64,000 nucleotides of DNA, taken from assembly GCF_000340215.1 (NCBI RefSeq), contig NW_006921541.1, positions 119,876-183,875 of the forward strand, read 5' to 3'. Numbering within the stretch: position 1 is the stretch's first letter; each line of letters starts with the position of its first letter. The position numbers and the translations under genes were made by a program. This document shows positions 36,456 through 46,719 of this stretch, one piece after another. The DNA is from Pseudocercospora fijiensis CIRAD86. Lineage: Eukaryota; Ascomycota; Dothideomycetes; Mycosphaerellales; Mycosphaerellaceae. The notes below the pieces were generated by a model. It was not told the DNA's origin, did not search any database, and saw only the letters and a list, made by a program, of their open reading frames with translations.

Positions 36456-39400
36456 CTAATTATGCGTCGTCTCGGACTCTGACAGCTCCTTGACTTCTTC
36501 GCAAAGCTGATGAAGCATGCGATCTACAGTCGCGATGCTAGCACTTCTCTGCCTCGCATAGATCAACACATGCAAATGAGATCCATCAGGATCCACATTG
36601 CCCACCACATCGACTTCATACGTTGGCGGTCCGGAATATGGCAGAGTTCGCAGTAGCACTTCTCGCTGCTGAAATTCCATCGGAGCAGGAGACTCCTGGA
36701 ATAAAACGAAGGACCACAACACTCGTGCATCGTCTACGGCACCATCGTCTCTCGGCCATTGGGTGCAGTGGTCACGGATCTCGCCGAGCCCAATGGTCGA
36801 AAAGGGTATGCAGTCGAGATACTGCTTTTGGACCTCTTGTAGAAGAGAGGCCGAGGACTCGATGTCGCTGAAACGGATTCGGACGGGTACCACGTTCACA
36901 CAGGGGCCGACAATGCTTTGATGGGCCTCCGGCAAGGCTTCACGACCGGACACTAAGCGCCCGAAATTGATATCGTCTCGCCCACTTTCTCGTCCAAGCA
37001 CCTTGGCCCATGCAGCCGTGAAGACAGTCGCGGTGGTGTGTGTCGATGACCGATTGCGAGATGGAATGGCGATTGTGCGCAGTGCACGATACCCAGCATC
37101 CGCAGGTCCTTTGAACTCCAAGTTCGTCATCGTGAGCGGCGAAGAAGAATGCAAGACTTCTCGCCAAAACTTGTATCCCTCTCGGCGGCTGTCTTGCATG
37201 TGCTTGACATACCATGCGAATGGAGGGGACGGAGGCAGATCCAGGCCCTGATAGGCGATGAACAGACAGCGAAACCAATGTTGCAATGATGCGCCATCGT
37301 ACATGGAATGAGGCATGTGCACCATCAGTCGCACAGTGGAATGTCGTTGATCCACGAGGATGTCGATGCGCAACCAACTCGATCCCAAGGAAAGACGAGG
37401 ATCCTGTGAATGCTGGTCTCTGATCGAGCCGGTCACATCATCCATGCTTCCGTGCACCTCGTGTATTTCAATCGGCACCCAAACCTGATCAAGCACAACT
37501 TGATAGAAGCGATTGCGCGTTTGAATGAAAACCGTGCGGAGGATGTCGAATCTCTGCACCATCGCCATACAGCAGTGTTTGAGAAGCTCACAATCAATGC
37601 TCCCCACCAGGTCCACATACGCAGCATTTCGTCGTGGTCCGTCTTGCAAGAAGACTTGCTGCGTTTGAGTAGCAGGGTAGGCGTCGTAGACATGACCTCG
37701 CAAAGGAGCATCGAGTTGCGATTCGATTTCAACCTGTTCCAGAACCGATTTCCCGTCCTGCAAGCCCAAGAGCTGAAATGGCGCGTACACTGAACTCACC
37801 GACGTCTCAGGCCCATCGACATGGTCCACCCGACTCTCCAGAACTTGTGCGAGCTGGCCGACAACAGGTGAAGTAAAGACATCCCGTACGGAAACCAGGA
37901 TCTTGAGGCGACTGCTGAGGCGAACCGCAAACCGCGTCGCCATCAGAGAATGCCCACCGAGATCGAAAAAGTTGTCATCGGCCGAAACGTTCTCGAGGCC
38001 AAGCATGATGCCAATCTCTTCGCAGATCACGGTTTCCATCTCGGTTTTCGGCCTGAGATCTACTTTTCGAAGCGGTGCGTGCTCTTTGGAAAGTAAGGTT
38101 GCTTTTCTCTTGAGCTCGGAAGAGTCGATTTTGCCACTCGCGTTCAGCGGCATTTGGTCCAGGATCTCGATGCGAGCTGGGATCATGTATGTCGGCAGCT
38201 GTCTCCGTAGATTATTGGAGATGTCTGAGACCAGAGCCTTTCGCCGCTTTCGCTGCAGGGGTTGGGTGCATAATGGCGTTGTCGTTGTGAAGGTGTCTGT
38301 CGGGAAGCGGAACTGGGGAGTTGGTTCGGATTGGGCGTGCTGCGAATGGTAGAAAATGACATCCAGACCGCCGTGTTGTGATCCGTGACGTGCCCAGCTA
38401 AGCTTGGTGTCCCATCCATGGAGTTTCCCGACTTCAACTAGGTCGACAGTGGACATGGAGGGTTGAGCTGACGCCTTTTCCTTGGCTCTTGAGAGCCATG
38501 ACTCTCTGCCTTCGCTGTTTGCATTCTCTTGATCGATTTCTGCAGCAATCTCGCGCTCCAGCATGATGTTACTGTAGGGTATATTGCCGATCAAGATGTG
38601 CGGAGCATAGTGACGGGTTTGAAGCATATCCGAGAGTATGTCCGCATCCATCCCAGACGCAACAAAGTCTTGCCATTCGTCGTGAGGAGTCTCCAAAGCA
38701 ATTGGACGTGTCCCCTGTTCGCCTCTGACGTGAATGACAGCGTTGAAGCGATACCCATTGAGCTCCGTCTCAGCTCGCATGATCTTTGGCAGGATTTCCA
38801 CGTGTTCGATTTGATCCGGAAACTCTTCTGCCAACTGCGTGAAATACAGAGGAGAGATCAACAATTCCTCTTCCTCTTCTCTCAAACTCTCCATTCTGCG
38901 TCGAAAGTCTTCCTTGCTCGCCGAGTGGCGGAGCTCGTGCAAAGTTTTAGCCGAAAGAAACTCGTTGTAGAGGGCATAGGAACGGATATCGCCGAAGACG
39001 ATCTTCCTCACACCGGGGAGGGCCAGAATGTGCTTAAGCACCACGTTCAGATACTCAATAGATGGGAAGTACTGTACGACCGAGTTCATGATGACCAAGT
39101 TCGGGTGAATGCAGCCCAGGCTTGGAATATCCAAAGCGGTACCTCGTCTTACTTCAACTTTGCCCACCAACTCAGGTCTTGACTTGATTGCACTCATCGT
39201 GAAGTTGACTGCTGACTGAGACGGATCCAGACCAATATAGCTTTCCATTTCCGGGTTGAGGTTGAAAAGAATCATTCCGGTGCCCGAGCCGATCTCCAGA
39301 ACACTGCCTGGGTTTTCCCCTTCTGGCACAGCGACGCGCATGATGTCCTGTAGCCACTCCTCCATAGCACTCTCTGGAATGATCTCGCCATCAATCATGG

Positions 39401-42400
39401 ATTTCCAGCCCACGAAATCTCGGCCAAGCTTCGCAGGGTCAATCGAGGAGATATCTTGGTACGTGTTGAGCTCAAAATGGCTCGACCAATCTCGAACATG
39501 AGACGAATCGACATGTGAAGTGGTTGCGGTGTCCGTTCGAGAAGGAGTGACAAAAGCGACAAGCGTCAGTTCTTCGTTGTTGTCTTCGCAGGCCAGGACT
39601 GCCGCATCTTTGATGCCGCTGTTGTATTCCAGGATGGTATGCTCGATCTCCGCAAGTTCAAGGCGTTGTCCACGAATTTTGATTTGTGCGTCGGCGCGGC
39701 CAATGAATTCAATCATATCGTCAGTCGCACGACGGCGGACCAGATCACCCGTGCGATATGCCCTTGCTTGCCGAACCCCATCGTCGAGCACGATGAAACG
39801 TCCATGGTCAAGTGCAGGATCAGTGTAACCGCGCGCCAATCCGTGCCCAACGATGACGAGCTCGCCCACTATGCCTGGAGCAACCAATTGCTGCTGTGAA
39901 TCCATCACAAAGACTCCTGTGGCGTTGATTGCTGTTCCAACCGGCACGCCGTTGGGATACTCGTCGCCTGGATGCAACCGATATGTGGTGGTCAAGACAG
40001 TGTTCTCCGTAGGGCCATACACATTGTACAATTCACCCGACATCAGTGAACGGGTCTTTTGGGCATCGCGCGGATCAAACCGCGCCCCTGCGACGTTGAG
40101 GACGGCAAGCTGGGAGAGCATTGTCGGGCAGTACTCCAAACATTGTTTCAGAAGCGCCGGCGTGAGCATCGCGACTTGAATTGCTTCTTGTTGGAATTGG
40201 GAGCCGAGCGCCAAGGCGTCGATGACTTGTTCATGATCGATACAGCAGACGGTACCGCCGTTCAGCAAAGCAGAAAAGATCTCCCAGGTGGTAGCATCGA
40301 ATCCAAGACTGGATATGTGCGCTACTTTGGCCGCGGGCGGATGCTGTGCCGTGACATGACTCTGGCACAGCAAGCGGACAATTCCTCGATGCTCGATCAT
40401 GACACCCTTGGGACGACCAGTTGATCCAGATGTAAACATGATGTATGCCAGGCTTCTTGGCGAGGGACTGTGGAGTCTCGAGCAGTCAAGCGGACTCTCA
40501 AGCAGATGTCTCTGTTCGAAAACTTGGCTCATCCGCACAATGTCCCAGCCTGGATGATGTATGTGGATGTCCGGTGGGTCTTGATTGCTGCCCACCAAAA
40601 GTAACCTACAACTTGCCCCTACCGAGTCAATGATTCTTTCGACACGTCCAGCCGGGGTTCTCGTATCGAGAGGAAGGTAGACGAGACCAGCTTTCAAGAT
40701 CCCCAGGATCGAGACGACAGTCTCACAGCTTCGAGGAGCAAAGATAGCCACGACCATTTCAGGGGCCAGATGGCGATCAGAAAGCCACATAGCCACCAGA
40801 TCGGATCGAGAATCAAGCTGAGCATAGGTGAGCGGCCCCGTGGCAGAATCCGTGACAGCTGTAGCGTCCGGAGTTCGCATGCATTGAGCTTTGAATATGT
40901 CGACGACACTTGCATGGGAAGGGTAGGAGGCGGCGATGCTGTCGTCCAAAAAGTCGGCCAAATAGTTCTTCGGGGTCGTGGTCGTGGACAAGACTGCGAG
41001 ATGAGTGTCTGGCTGCTCGAGACCTCGATCTAGAAGGGTCATGAACGTTTTCAAGAAATTTTCGATCGTGACCTGCTCGAACAAATCTCGTGCGAAGAGA
41101 ACAGCCCCATCTAAGGCGTCCTCTCCACGATAGAGATGGAATTCGAGGTCAAAGCGCGACCAGGCCGCGAGACCAGGGCCGGCGTCAGCGATAACCTCCG
41201 ATTCGACTCCGTGAAGCTGAATCTGTCCAAGTTCGGACTGGCCGTGCAAGGCAAACATCAACTGGACCAAGGGGTTACGGGAGGACTCCCTGACCCCTGG
41301 GACGAGCTCCGAGACGACTCGCTCAAAGGGGACATCTTGATTCTTCAGGGCGTTGAGGACCGCCGTTTTCGTCTGGTGTACGAGTGATATGAAACTTTCC
41401 TCGTCTTCGCGGATACGCAGACGCACACACTGCGTGTTGACAAAGAAACCGATCAGGCTCTGGAGTTCAGGTGTGTTTCGACCTGAGTAAGGGATTCCCA
41501 CTATGCCATCCTGGGCGCCAGTTGCGCGGTAGTGAGTCGCGCGGAAGGTGGCTAGCAGCACGGCGAATGGCGTGGCGTTGTGGTCTTTGCAAAACTCCTG
41601 TAGGCGTGTATAACGCTCCCCTCGCAACTCAAACTTGACGATGCCAGCTGCTCCCGATAGAATTTGCTGCCGGACGTGATCGGTGGGAAGCTCAGCGGCC
41701 TGACTATCAGCGAGCTCGGTCTTCCAGTAGTCGATCTGGGATTGAAGCGCTCCAGATGCCAACTCACGCTGCTGCTGCGCCGCATGTTGGCGGTATTGAA
41801 TGGGCAGGGGGTTCACGTGGGAGAGAATGTCAGCACCTTGCACTACATCGGCGTAGTAGTTCGACAAGTCACGACATAGCACATCGACAGACCAGCCATC
41901 AGCAATGATGTGATGCAGAACAATCGACAAGATGTGTGTCCCATCTTCGCAGGGATAAACGTTGGCTCTCCATAAGTGCTCAGCGTGTAGTAGGAATGGT
42001 CGCCTCTGTTCAGCTTCTAGCACACTCCGAGCTTTATCGAAGCTCATGATTGGGTGCAGGGGCCGTTTGAAAATCAGACATCTGGGAGTTTCAATGCGCT
42101 GCACAATAGCACCAGCTACATCGGTTTGATGGAAAGTAGTCCGTAGAGGCTCATGGACGCGCTCCAATGTGGCAAGGCACATTTCCAGAGCATAAATGTC
42201 GAGGGGACCTCGCAGCCGCACAGCCAAGGGGATGTTGTAGTACCAAGGGGTCTGATCTGGCCTCATTTTGTCAAGAAAGAAGAGGCGTTCCTGGGCAGCT
42301 GACGGCGCACAGTCGATAGATCTATTCTGCGTTCCATTCTGGAGTGGTCCATGTGGCGAAGGCGATGCTGATACGGATTTCGGAGCCGGCTGATGCTGTG

Positions 42401-45197
42401 AAGAGATTGGTGCAGGTCGCTCACGTATTGCACGAACGAGGTCTTTGAGAACGGGATGGCCTAGTACGTCCGTCATGGAAGTGCTGATCCCAGACCTGGA
42501 TGCTATGTTTACAAGACGGATGGCATCGATTGAATCCCCTCCGAGATGCAAAAAGTTATCTCCTGGATTCACTTGGGTGGGGTCTATGCGCAGGACCTGG
42601 GCCCACATATTGCACATCATTGCCTCGAGGTGGTCGGGATCACTCTTGGTTCCAGTAAGAGGCAATTGGGCACTACTAGACACCCCATTTACGACTCCTT
42701 TGGGGATTGAAGCGATAGAAGCGGGCTGCAGTAGTTGTGTCGCTAAGCTTTTGAGCCGCTTTTTGTCCGTCTTGCCGGTGACCGTCACGGGGAAGTGGCT
42801 CATTCGTATGTAATGTTGCGGTCTGCTAGCCCAAGAAAGATGAGCCGTGAGGAGCTCATTCATTTGGTCGTTAAAGCTGATGCCCAAGACCTCTGCTGCA
42901 TAGTCACGCCTGCCCGATTTGACCATCCCGGTGTCCACGCGGATAAAAGCTACAAGCACATTGCGGCTTTGAGCGTGTGAAGAAGGCACCGCAACAACGC
43001 TGACGGCGAGGTTCCCAAGCGTCTCGCTGGTGCCTGTCAGTGACTTGCCTGTTTGCTGCAGCGTAAGCAGCTGCTTCTTCACATGGTATTCGACCTCGCC
43101 GACTTCGATGCGCTGGCCATTGATCTTGATTTGCCCATCGATACGTCCGAGATGCACAAGGCTACCGTTAGGCTGATATCGGACCAGATCACCCGTGCGA
43201 AAGAAGCGCTGCTGCAACTCTCCATTGCCATGCCCACTGGGGTCGTCGCTACATGCACCATTCGACGCGTCTGGACACCACCACTTGGGAGCCTCTTGAA
43301 GGAACGGGCCGACGACATCGTCCGCCTGGCCAAGATATCCTCGACCAACACCGGGACCGTGAACGATCAGCTCGCCGACTGCTCCTACCGCGGCAAGAGC
43401 ATCAACATTGTCGACCTCCGTTACCCACAAGCGAGCACCGACACCTCGACCAATATTGCGCGGATTAGGCGTATCCGATGTGATGCAAGCCACACCACAA
43501 GCACTGCTCGTCTCGCTCTGCCCATAGACATTGATCAGATCGCACAGCGGAGTCCATAGTTGTTGCATCTCGGATGATATAGGCTCGCCACCAGCCAGCA
43601 GTGTGAATGGCTGGTGATGAAGAACGTCCTGCGGCCGAAGAGTCGTCAGGAACGAAGGCGTAAAGAAAGCCCAATTGACGTGTTCTCGCGCGATGAAGTC
43701 AGGCAGTGCGGCGATTCTCTGTTCTTCCGAAGGCACACACACGCATCCACCATGTAGCAGCACCGCCAAGGTTTCGAACAGAGATGCTCCGAAGGCATAG
43801 GATGCGAACTGCAGTGCACGCGTGCTCTCGGAAATTCGCATCGACGGAGCGAACGCCAGACAGCTCGACGTGAAGGATGCATGTTCAATCAAAGACCCCT
43901 TGGGCGTTCCGGTGCTCCCAGACGTGAACAGAACATAGGCCAGGCTGCCCGGGTCTCCCGGTTCGTCGTCAACGTCTCCCCCTTCCCTCGAGCAAAGGCC
44001 AGCCATCGATGCATCATCGACAACGACGCAACAGGCCACCTTGTCGACCAAATGGCTCAACTGGCCCCTTGAAACCAAGACCAGCGTAGCGTTGGTCTGC
44101 CGGCATATCTGGTCCACACGTTCACGTGGAGATGTGGCGTCGATGAGGGTGTAGGCAGCTTCAGCCTTGAGGACCGCCAATTGTGCGATCAAGGTCCACT
44201 TGCTCTTTTCAAAGCACGCCGGCACTATCTGCTCCTTCGTTAAGATGCCCAGCGAGCGCAGATGTCGGGCCAGTCGGGAAGACAATCGATCCAGTTGTCC
44301 ATAGGTCAACTTTCCATCCCACGCGGACACAGCCATTCGATCTGGACCCTTTCTGGCTTGGGCTGTCACCAGATGGTGAATGCACATCTTCTTGGTCTCG
44401 ACATGTGGCTCGGTTGAGTTCCATGCCCATACTTGTTGAATATCATCTTCTGTCGCGAGCACGATGTCGCGCACTCGCTTGTCGTGGAATGCGCCGCTTT
44501 GGAGTTGAGATATGACATTTGCGAGCTGGTTCAAGAAGCGTTGCATTTGCTTATCATCCATAACAAGCGGGTCATACTGCGCCTGCAGCAATAAAGCTGG
44601 CGGTTCATTGCTGATAGAGCACTGGATCGATATTGCCACACTTTTCGCTGCCTCATACTGCACAGGCTCTTTGAGCTCAGCCTCGGCAGCATCAATGCCA
44701 GTTACATTTTCTGAAGCCAAGTGAATGAAGATTTGAGGCATGTCACCAGGAGAAACAGGCGTAGCGTAGTCCGAGACGCATCGTGTCATGTATCTCCGCT
44801 GGACACCATTGCGTTTCACAAGCTCATCGATCAGCTGCTCGCTGTCCACGCGAATGGTGACTACAGGCGTTGGTGGCTCCCCAACGCCACCATTGATCTT
44901 CACGCCATCTATGCTCTCTACTCCATGCTCTGCTTTGTCTTCCTTTGGGTAAGGGACGTTGAACACCACCTCGTCTGTGCCCGTGTATCGAGTGAGTAGT
45001 ATCGCAAGCGCGACTTCACAGGTTGACTGGTCAAGCTCTTCGATGCGCGGCCCACTCCCGGATACAGGTTCCAAGAACGGCATCCGGAGCTGGACTTTGG
45101 AAGTGGGCCTCGGGTTGTAAGACGGAAATGGTAGCGTCGGGAACACTTGTCCAATCATTTCGTCCAGTTTCGATGTCTCTAGCCGGTCGTCGGACAT
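36456..45197 (-). CDS. Non-ribosomal peptide synthetase, cyclooligomer depsipeptide type (partial C-A-T-C-A-nMT-T-C)
   Basis: 2,913 residues in one uninterrupted frame. Order: C-terminal half of a condensation domain (1-255, no HHxxxDG); A1 (about 270-815; FTSGSTGTPKG at 423, NVYGQSET at 555); T1 (GGDSIDAIRL near 892); C2 (HHIIADG near 1097); A2 (FTSGSTGRPKG near 1590) with an N-methyltransferase inserted (LEIGSGTG near 1964); T2 (DLGGHSL near 2411); terminal C domain with PHSMYDG near 2635. There is no thioesterase, so the last C domain probably cyclises or oligomerises the product. In A1 the FDxS position is FGAS, i.e. Gly replaces the amine-binding Asp, as in hydroxy-acid-activating domains; A2 keeps FDAT. 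Layout and the adjacent reductase match enniatin/beauvericin/bassianolide synthetases, although those usually have a fuller first C domain and twin carriers before the last C. Confidence 0.93.
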   Translation of the reverse strand: MSDDRLETSKLDEMIGQVFPTLPFPSYNPRPTSKVQLRMPFLEPVSGSGPRIEELDQSTCEVALAILLTRYTGTDEVVFNVPYPKEDKAEHGVESIDGVKINGGVGEPPTPVVTIRVDSEQLIDELVKRNGVQRRYMTRCVSDYATPVSPGDMPQIFIHLASENVTGIDAAEAELKEPVQYEAAKSVAISIQCSISNEPPALLLQAQYDPLVMDDKQMQRFLNQLANVISQLQSGAFHDKRVRDIVLATEDDIQQVWAWNSTEPHVETKKMCIHHLVTAQARKGPDRMAVSAWDGKLTYGQLDRLSSRLARHLRSLGILTKEQIVPACFEKSKWTLIAQLAVLKAEAAYTLIDATSPRERVDQICRQTNATLVLVSRGQLSHLVDKVACCVVVDDASMAGLCSREGGDVDDEPGDPGSLAYVLFTSGSTGTPKGSLIEHASFTSSCLAFAPSMRISESTRALQFASYAFGASLFETLAVLLHGGCVCVPSEEQRIAALPDFIAREHVNWAFFTPSFLTTLRPQDVLHHQPFTLLAGGEPISSEMQQLWTPLCDLINVYGQSETSSACGVACITSDTPNPRNIGRGVGARLWVTEVDNVDALAAVGAVGELIVHGPGVGRGYLGQADDVVGPFLQEAPKWWCPDASNGACSDDPSGHGNGELQQRFFRTGDLVRYQPNGSLVHLGRIDGQIKINGQRIEVGEVEYHVKKQLLTLQQTGKSLTGTSETLGNLAVSVVAVPSSHAQSRNVLVAFIRVDTGMVKSGRRDYAAEVLGISFNDQMNELLTAHLSWASRPQHYIRMSHFPVTVTGKTDKKRLKSLATQLLQPASIASIPKGVVNGVSSSAQLPLTGTKSDPDHLEAMMCNMWAQVLRIDPTQVNPGDNFLHLGGDSIDAIRLVNIASRSGISTSMTDVLGHPVLKDLVRAIRERPAPISSQHQPAPKSVSASPSPHGPLQNGTQNRSIDCAPSAAQERLFFLDKMRPDQTPWYYNIPLAVRLRGPLDIYALEMCLATLERVHEPLRTTFHQTDVAGAIVQRIETPRCLIFKRPLHPIMSFDKARSVLEAEQRRPFLLHAEHLWRANVYPCEDGTHILSIVLHHIIADGWSVDVLCRDLSNYYADVVQGADILSHVNPLPIQYRQHAAQQQRELASGALQSQIDYWKTELADSQAAELPTDHVRQQILSGAAGIVKFELRGERYTRLQEFCKDHNATPFAVLLATFRATHYRATGAQDGIVGIPYSGRNTPELQSLIGFFVNTQCVRLRIREDEESFISLVHQTKTAVLNALKNQDVPFERVVSELVPGVRESSRNPLVQLMFALHGQSELGQIQLHGVESEVIADAGPGLAAWSRFDLEFHLYRGEDALDGAVLFARDLFEQVTIENFLKTFMTLLDRGLEQPDTHLAVLSTTTTPKNYLADFLDDSIAASYPSHASVVDIFKAQCMRTPDATAVTDSATGPLTYAQLDSRSDLVAMWLSDRHLAPEMVVAIFAPRSCETVVSILGILKAGLVYLPLDTRTPAGRVERIIDSVGASCRLLLVGSNQDPPDIHIHHPGWDIVRMSQVFEQRHLLESPLDCSRLHSPSPRSLAYIMFTSGSTGRPKGVMIEHRGIVRLLCQSHVTAQHPPAAKVAHISSLGFDATTWEIFSALLNGGTVCCIDHEQVIDALALGSQFQQEAIQVAMLTPALLKQCLEYCPTMLSQLAVLNVAGARFDPRDAQKTRSLMSGELYNVYGPTENTVLTTTYRLHPGDEYPNGVPVGTAINATGVFVMDSQQQLVAPGIVGELVIVGHGLARGYTDPALDHGRFIVLDDGVRQARAYRTGDLVRRRATDDMIEFIGRADAQIKIRGQRLELAEIEHTILEYNSGIKDAAVLACEDNNEELTLVAFVTPSRTDTATTSHVDSSHVRDWSSHFELNTYQDISSIDPAKLGRDFVGWKSMIDGEIIPESAMEEWLQDIMRVAVPEGENPGSVLEIGSGTGMILFNLNPEMESYIGLDPSQSAVNFTMSAIKSRPELVGKVEVRRGTALDIPSLGCIHPNLVIMNSVVQYFPSIEYLNVVLKHILALPGVRKIVFGDIRSYALYNEFLSAKTLHELRHSASKEDFRRRMESLREEEEELLISPLYFTQLAEEFPDQIEHVEILPKIMRAETELNGYRFNAVIHVRGEQGTRPIALETPHDEWQDFVASGMDADILSDMLQTRHYAPHILIGNIPYSNIMLEREIAAEIDQENANSEGRESWLSRAKEKASAQPSMSTVDLVEVGKLHGWDTKLSWARHGSQHGGLDVIFYHSQHAQSEPTPQFRFPTDTFTTTTPLCTQPLQRKRRKALVSDISNNLRRQLPTYMIPARIEILDQMPLNASGKIDSSELKRKATLLSKEHAPLRKVDLRPKTEMETVICEEIGIMLGLENVSADDNFFDLGGHSLMATRFAVRLSSRLKILVSVRDVFTSPVVGQLAQVLESRVDHVDGPETSVSSVYAPFQLLGLQDGKSVLEQVEIESQLDAPLRGHVYDAYPATQTQQVFLQDGPRRNAAYVDLVGSIDCELLKHCCMAMVQRFDILRTVFIQTRNRFYQVVLDQVWVPIEIHEVHGSMDDVTGSIRDQHSQDPRLSLGSSWLRIDILVDQRHSTVRLMVHMPHSMYDGASLQHWFRCLFIAYQGLDLPPSPPFAWYVKHMQDSRREGYKFWREVLHSSSPLTMTNLEFKGPADAGYRALRTIAIPSRNRSSTHTTATVFTAAWAKVLGRESGRDDINFGRLVSGREALPEAHQSIVGPCVNVVPVRIRFSDIESSASLLQEVQKQYLDCIPFSTIGLGEIRDHCTQWPRDDGAVDDARVLWSFVLFQESPAPMEFQQREVLLRTLPYSGPPTYEVDVVGNVDPDGSHLHVLIYARQRSASIATVDRMLHQLCEEVKELSESETTHN

Positions 45198-45419
45198 GTT
45201 GATGGCTTCAACTCGAGAGTTTCACAAGTGGTCCCCGTGATTCTAATCGCCTCTGCTCGACGAACTTTCAAGGAGAGCGATCAGTCCATGCCAATAACTA
45301 ATCACGATACGGGTAGGGAATGACTTCACGCGGTGGATATCGGAAAAGATCGAATATGTTCGGTTAAGAGGCCGTGAAAATAGACGATATATACTCCGAC
45401 AGGGGTCCACTGGCTACAT
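45198..45419. promoter_or_regulatory. NRPS upstream spacer
   Basis: 222 bp between the NRPS start and the stop of the upstream SDR on the same strand. It must contain the NRPS promoter or be part of its leader. No upstream exon that could supply the missing half of the first C domain was seen. Confidence 0.5.
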
Positions 45420-46430
45420 TCACATGTACTCCTTCACAGCTTCATTGCACCATGCCCAGAATCCCTCTGCCAACGAGGATCCACCTTCTGCATCAGGCCT
45501 CACGGCATCCTCCAGGTCCTTTCGCATGCGGGCTATCCGACCCCATGGCCAGATGTATGAGCCATTATGCTTTGCAACAGAAATATCATCTGACCATCCC
45601 GCATACAGCTGGGTATGAGCGCCCAAGACGGCCGGAAAAAGCAAGAGCTTCGCGATCGCGTACTGCCACCAGACCATGTTGCGCTGCAGTGAGGTCTTGA
45701 GGTTACCGGGATTGAGGGCGACGCTAACGAGGCCGTTCGACTCGCCATACCGCCGGGCAGTCTCTGCAGCCAGGAGGATGTTGCCGATTTTGCTCAGCAT
45801 GTAGTTGTGTGCCTGGTCGTGCATTGATATCGCAGGCTTCCCCTCACTGCTGAAGAGTGCAACCGATCTGCCGAGCTCCGTGGCCACCGATCCGGTCCAG
45901 ACAACTCTAACACTGCCTGCTGGTGCGCGTGCAGCGGTTTGGCACAGCATGGGCAACAGAAGCTGGGTGAGAAGAAACGGGCCCAGGCAGTTGACTCCCA
46001 TCTGCAGCTCGTGCCCTTGTCTGGTATGGCTTCCCACCGGCGGCACCATGACGCCCGCATTGTTCACGAGTACGTCCAATCGGTCCGTCCGGCATGCGAG
46101 GTCTTCGACGGAAGACTTGATGGACTGAAGATCGGCGAGGTCCAGATACAGGAATTCCAGCTTTCCAAGCGTCTTGGTCTTGGTCTGCTGCTCGTCTTGG
46201 ATCTGCTGGATGGCGGGTTTGGCTTTGGATACGTCTCGTCCCGCCAGGAAGACGGTAGCGTTCCTGGCATATAGCATCTTGGCCAATTCGTACCCGATTC
46301 CAGAGTAACCGCCCGTAATCACATGCACTTTCCCGTGCTGGTCAGGGAGCTGCTCTTCGGTCATTTCTGGACCGGGAATCAAAAAACTTTGGCGAAGGAT
46401 TGCATCCATCGTGGCTGCTATAGCGTGCAA
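45420..46430 (-). CDS. Short-chain dehydrogenase/reductase (SDR)
   Basis: 336 residues, single exon; a start at Met8 (46409) is equally possible. Rossmann motif TGGYSGIG near residue 38, DLADL for adenosine contact, NNAG, and the catalytic YMLSK (YxxxK), with the Ser provided by the WTGSVA strand. The C-terminal extension WSDDISVAKHNGSYIWPWGR is typical of the fungal retinol dehydrogenase-like/WW-oxidoreductase-like SDRs found in metabolite clusters. It precedes the NRPS in the same orientation and may reduce a precursor or product ketone. The substrate is unknown. Confidence 0.9.
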   Translation of the reverse strand: MHAIAATMDAILRQSFLIPGPEMTEEQLPDQHGKVHVITGGYSGIGYELAKMLYARNATVFLAGRDVSKAKPAIQQIQDEQQTKTKTLGKLEFLYLDLADLQSIKSSVEDLACRTDRLDVLVNNAGVMVPPVGSHTRQGHELQMGVNCLGPFLLTQLLLPMLCQTAARAPAGSVRVVWTGSVATELGRSVALFSSEGKPAISMHDQAHNYMLSKIGNILLAAETARRYGESNGLVSVALNPGNLKTSLQRNMVWWQYAIAKLLLFPAVLGAHTQLYAGWSDDISVAKHNGSYIWPWGRIARMRKDLEDAVRPDAEGGSSLAEGFWAWCNEAVKEYM

Positions 46431-46719
46431 GCATGCGTTGTGAACGGAAGAGAGTGTTCCTCGTTTTACCGCCGTTTATATTTCATGTCGTGATCACATT
46501 CACCGCCATCCTCCACTAGCGTGGGTGCAAGCTTTCGCGGCAGAGGTTCGAACTGAAATCAATGGTGTTTCTGTTGATGATACTTAGCAGTCCGTGCATA
46601 CGCTAGCAAGTGCCCTTCCGGCTGTTGTGATCCATCATGAGTTAGCTGATCTCTACCAAGTGGGTATACAGTGGGTGCATTACCCTGCAGACTTTGTTAA
46701 GGAACCTGTTCCTTGTTTG
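46431..46719. promoter_or_regulatory. SDR upstream region
   Basis: Normal-composition DNA upstream of the SDR start, ending where RIP-type composition begins. It contains a small inverted repeat AAGGAA..TTCCTT near 46,699. No other feature is seen. Confidence 0.5.
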
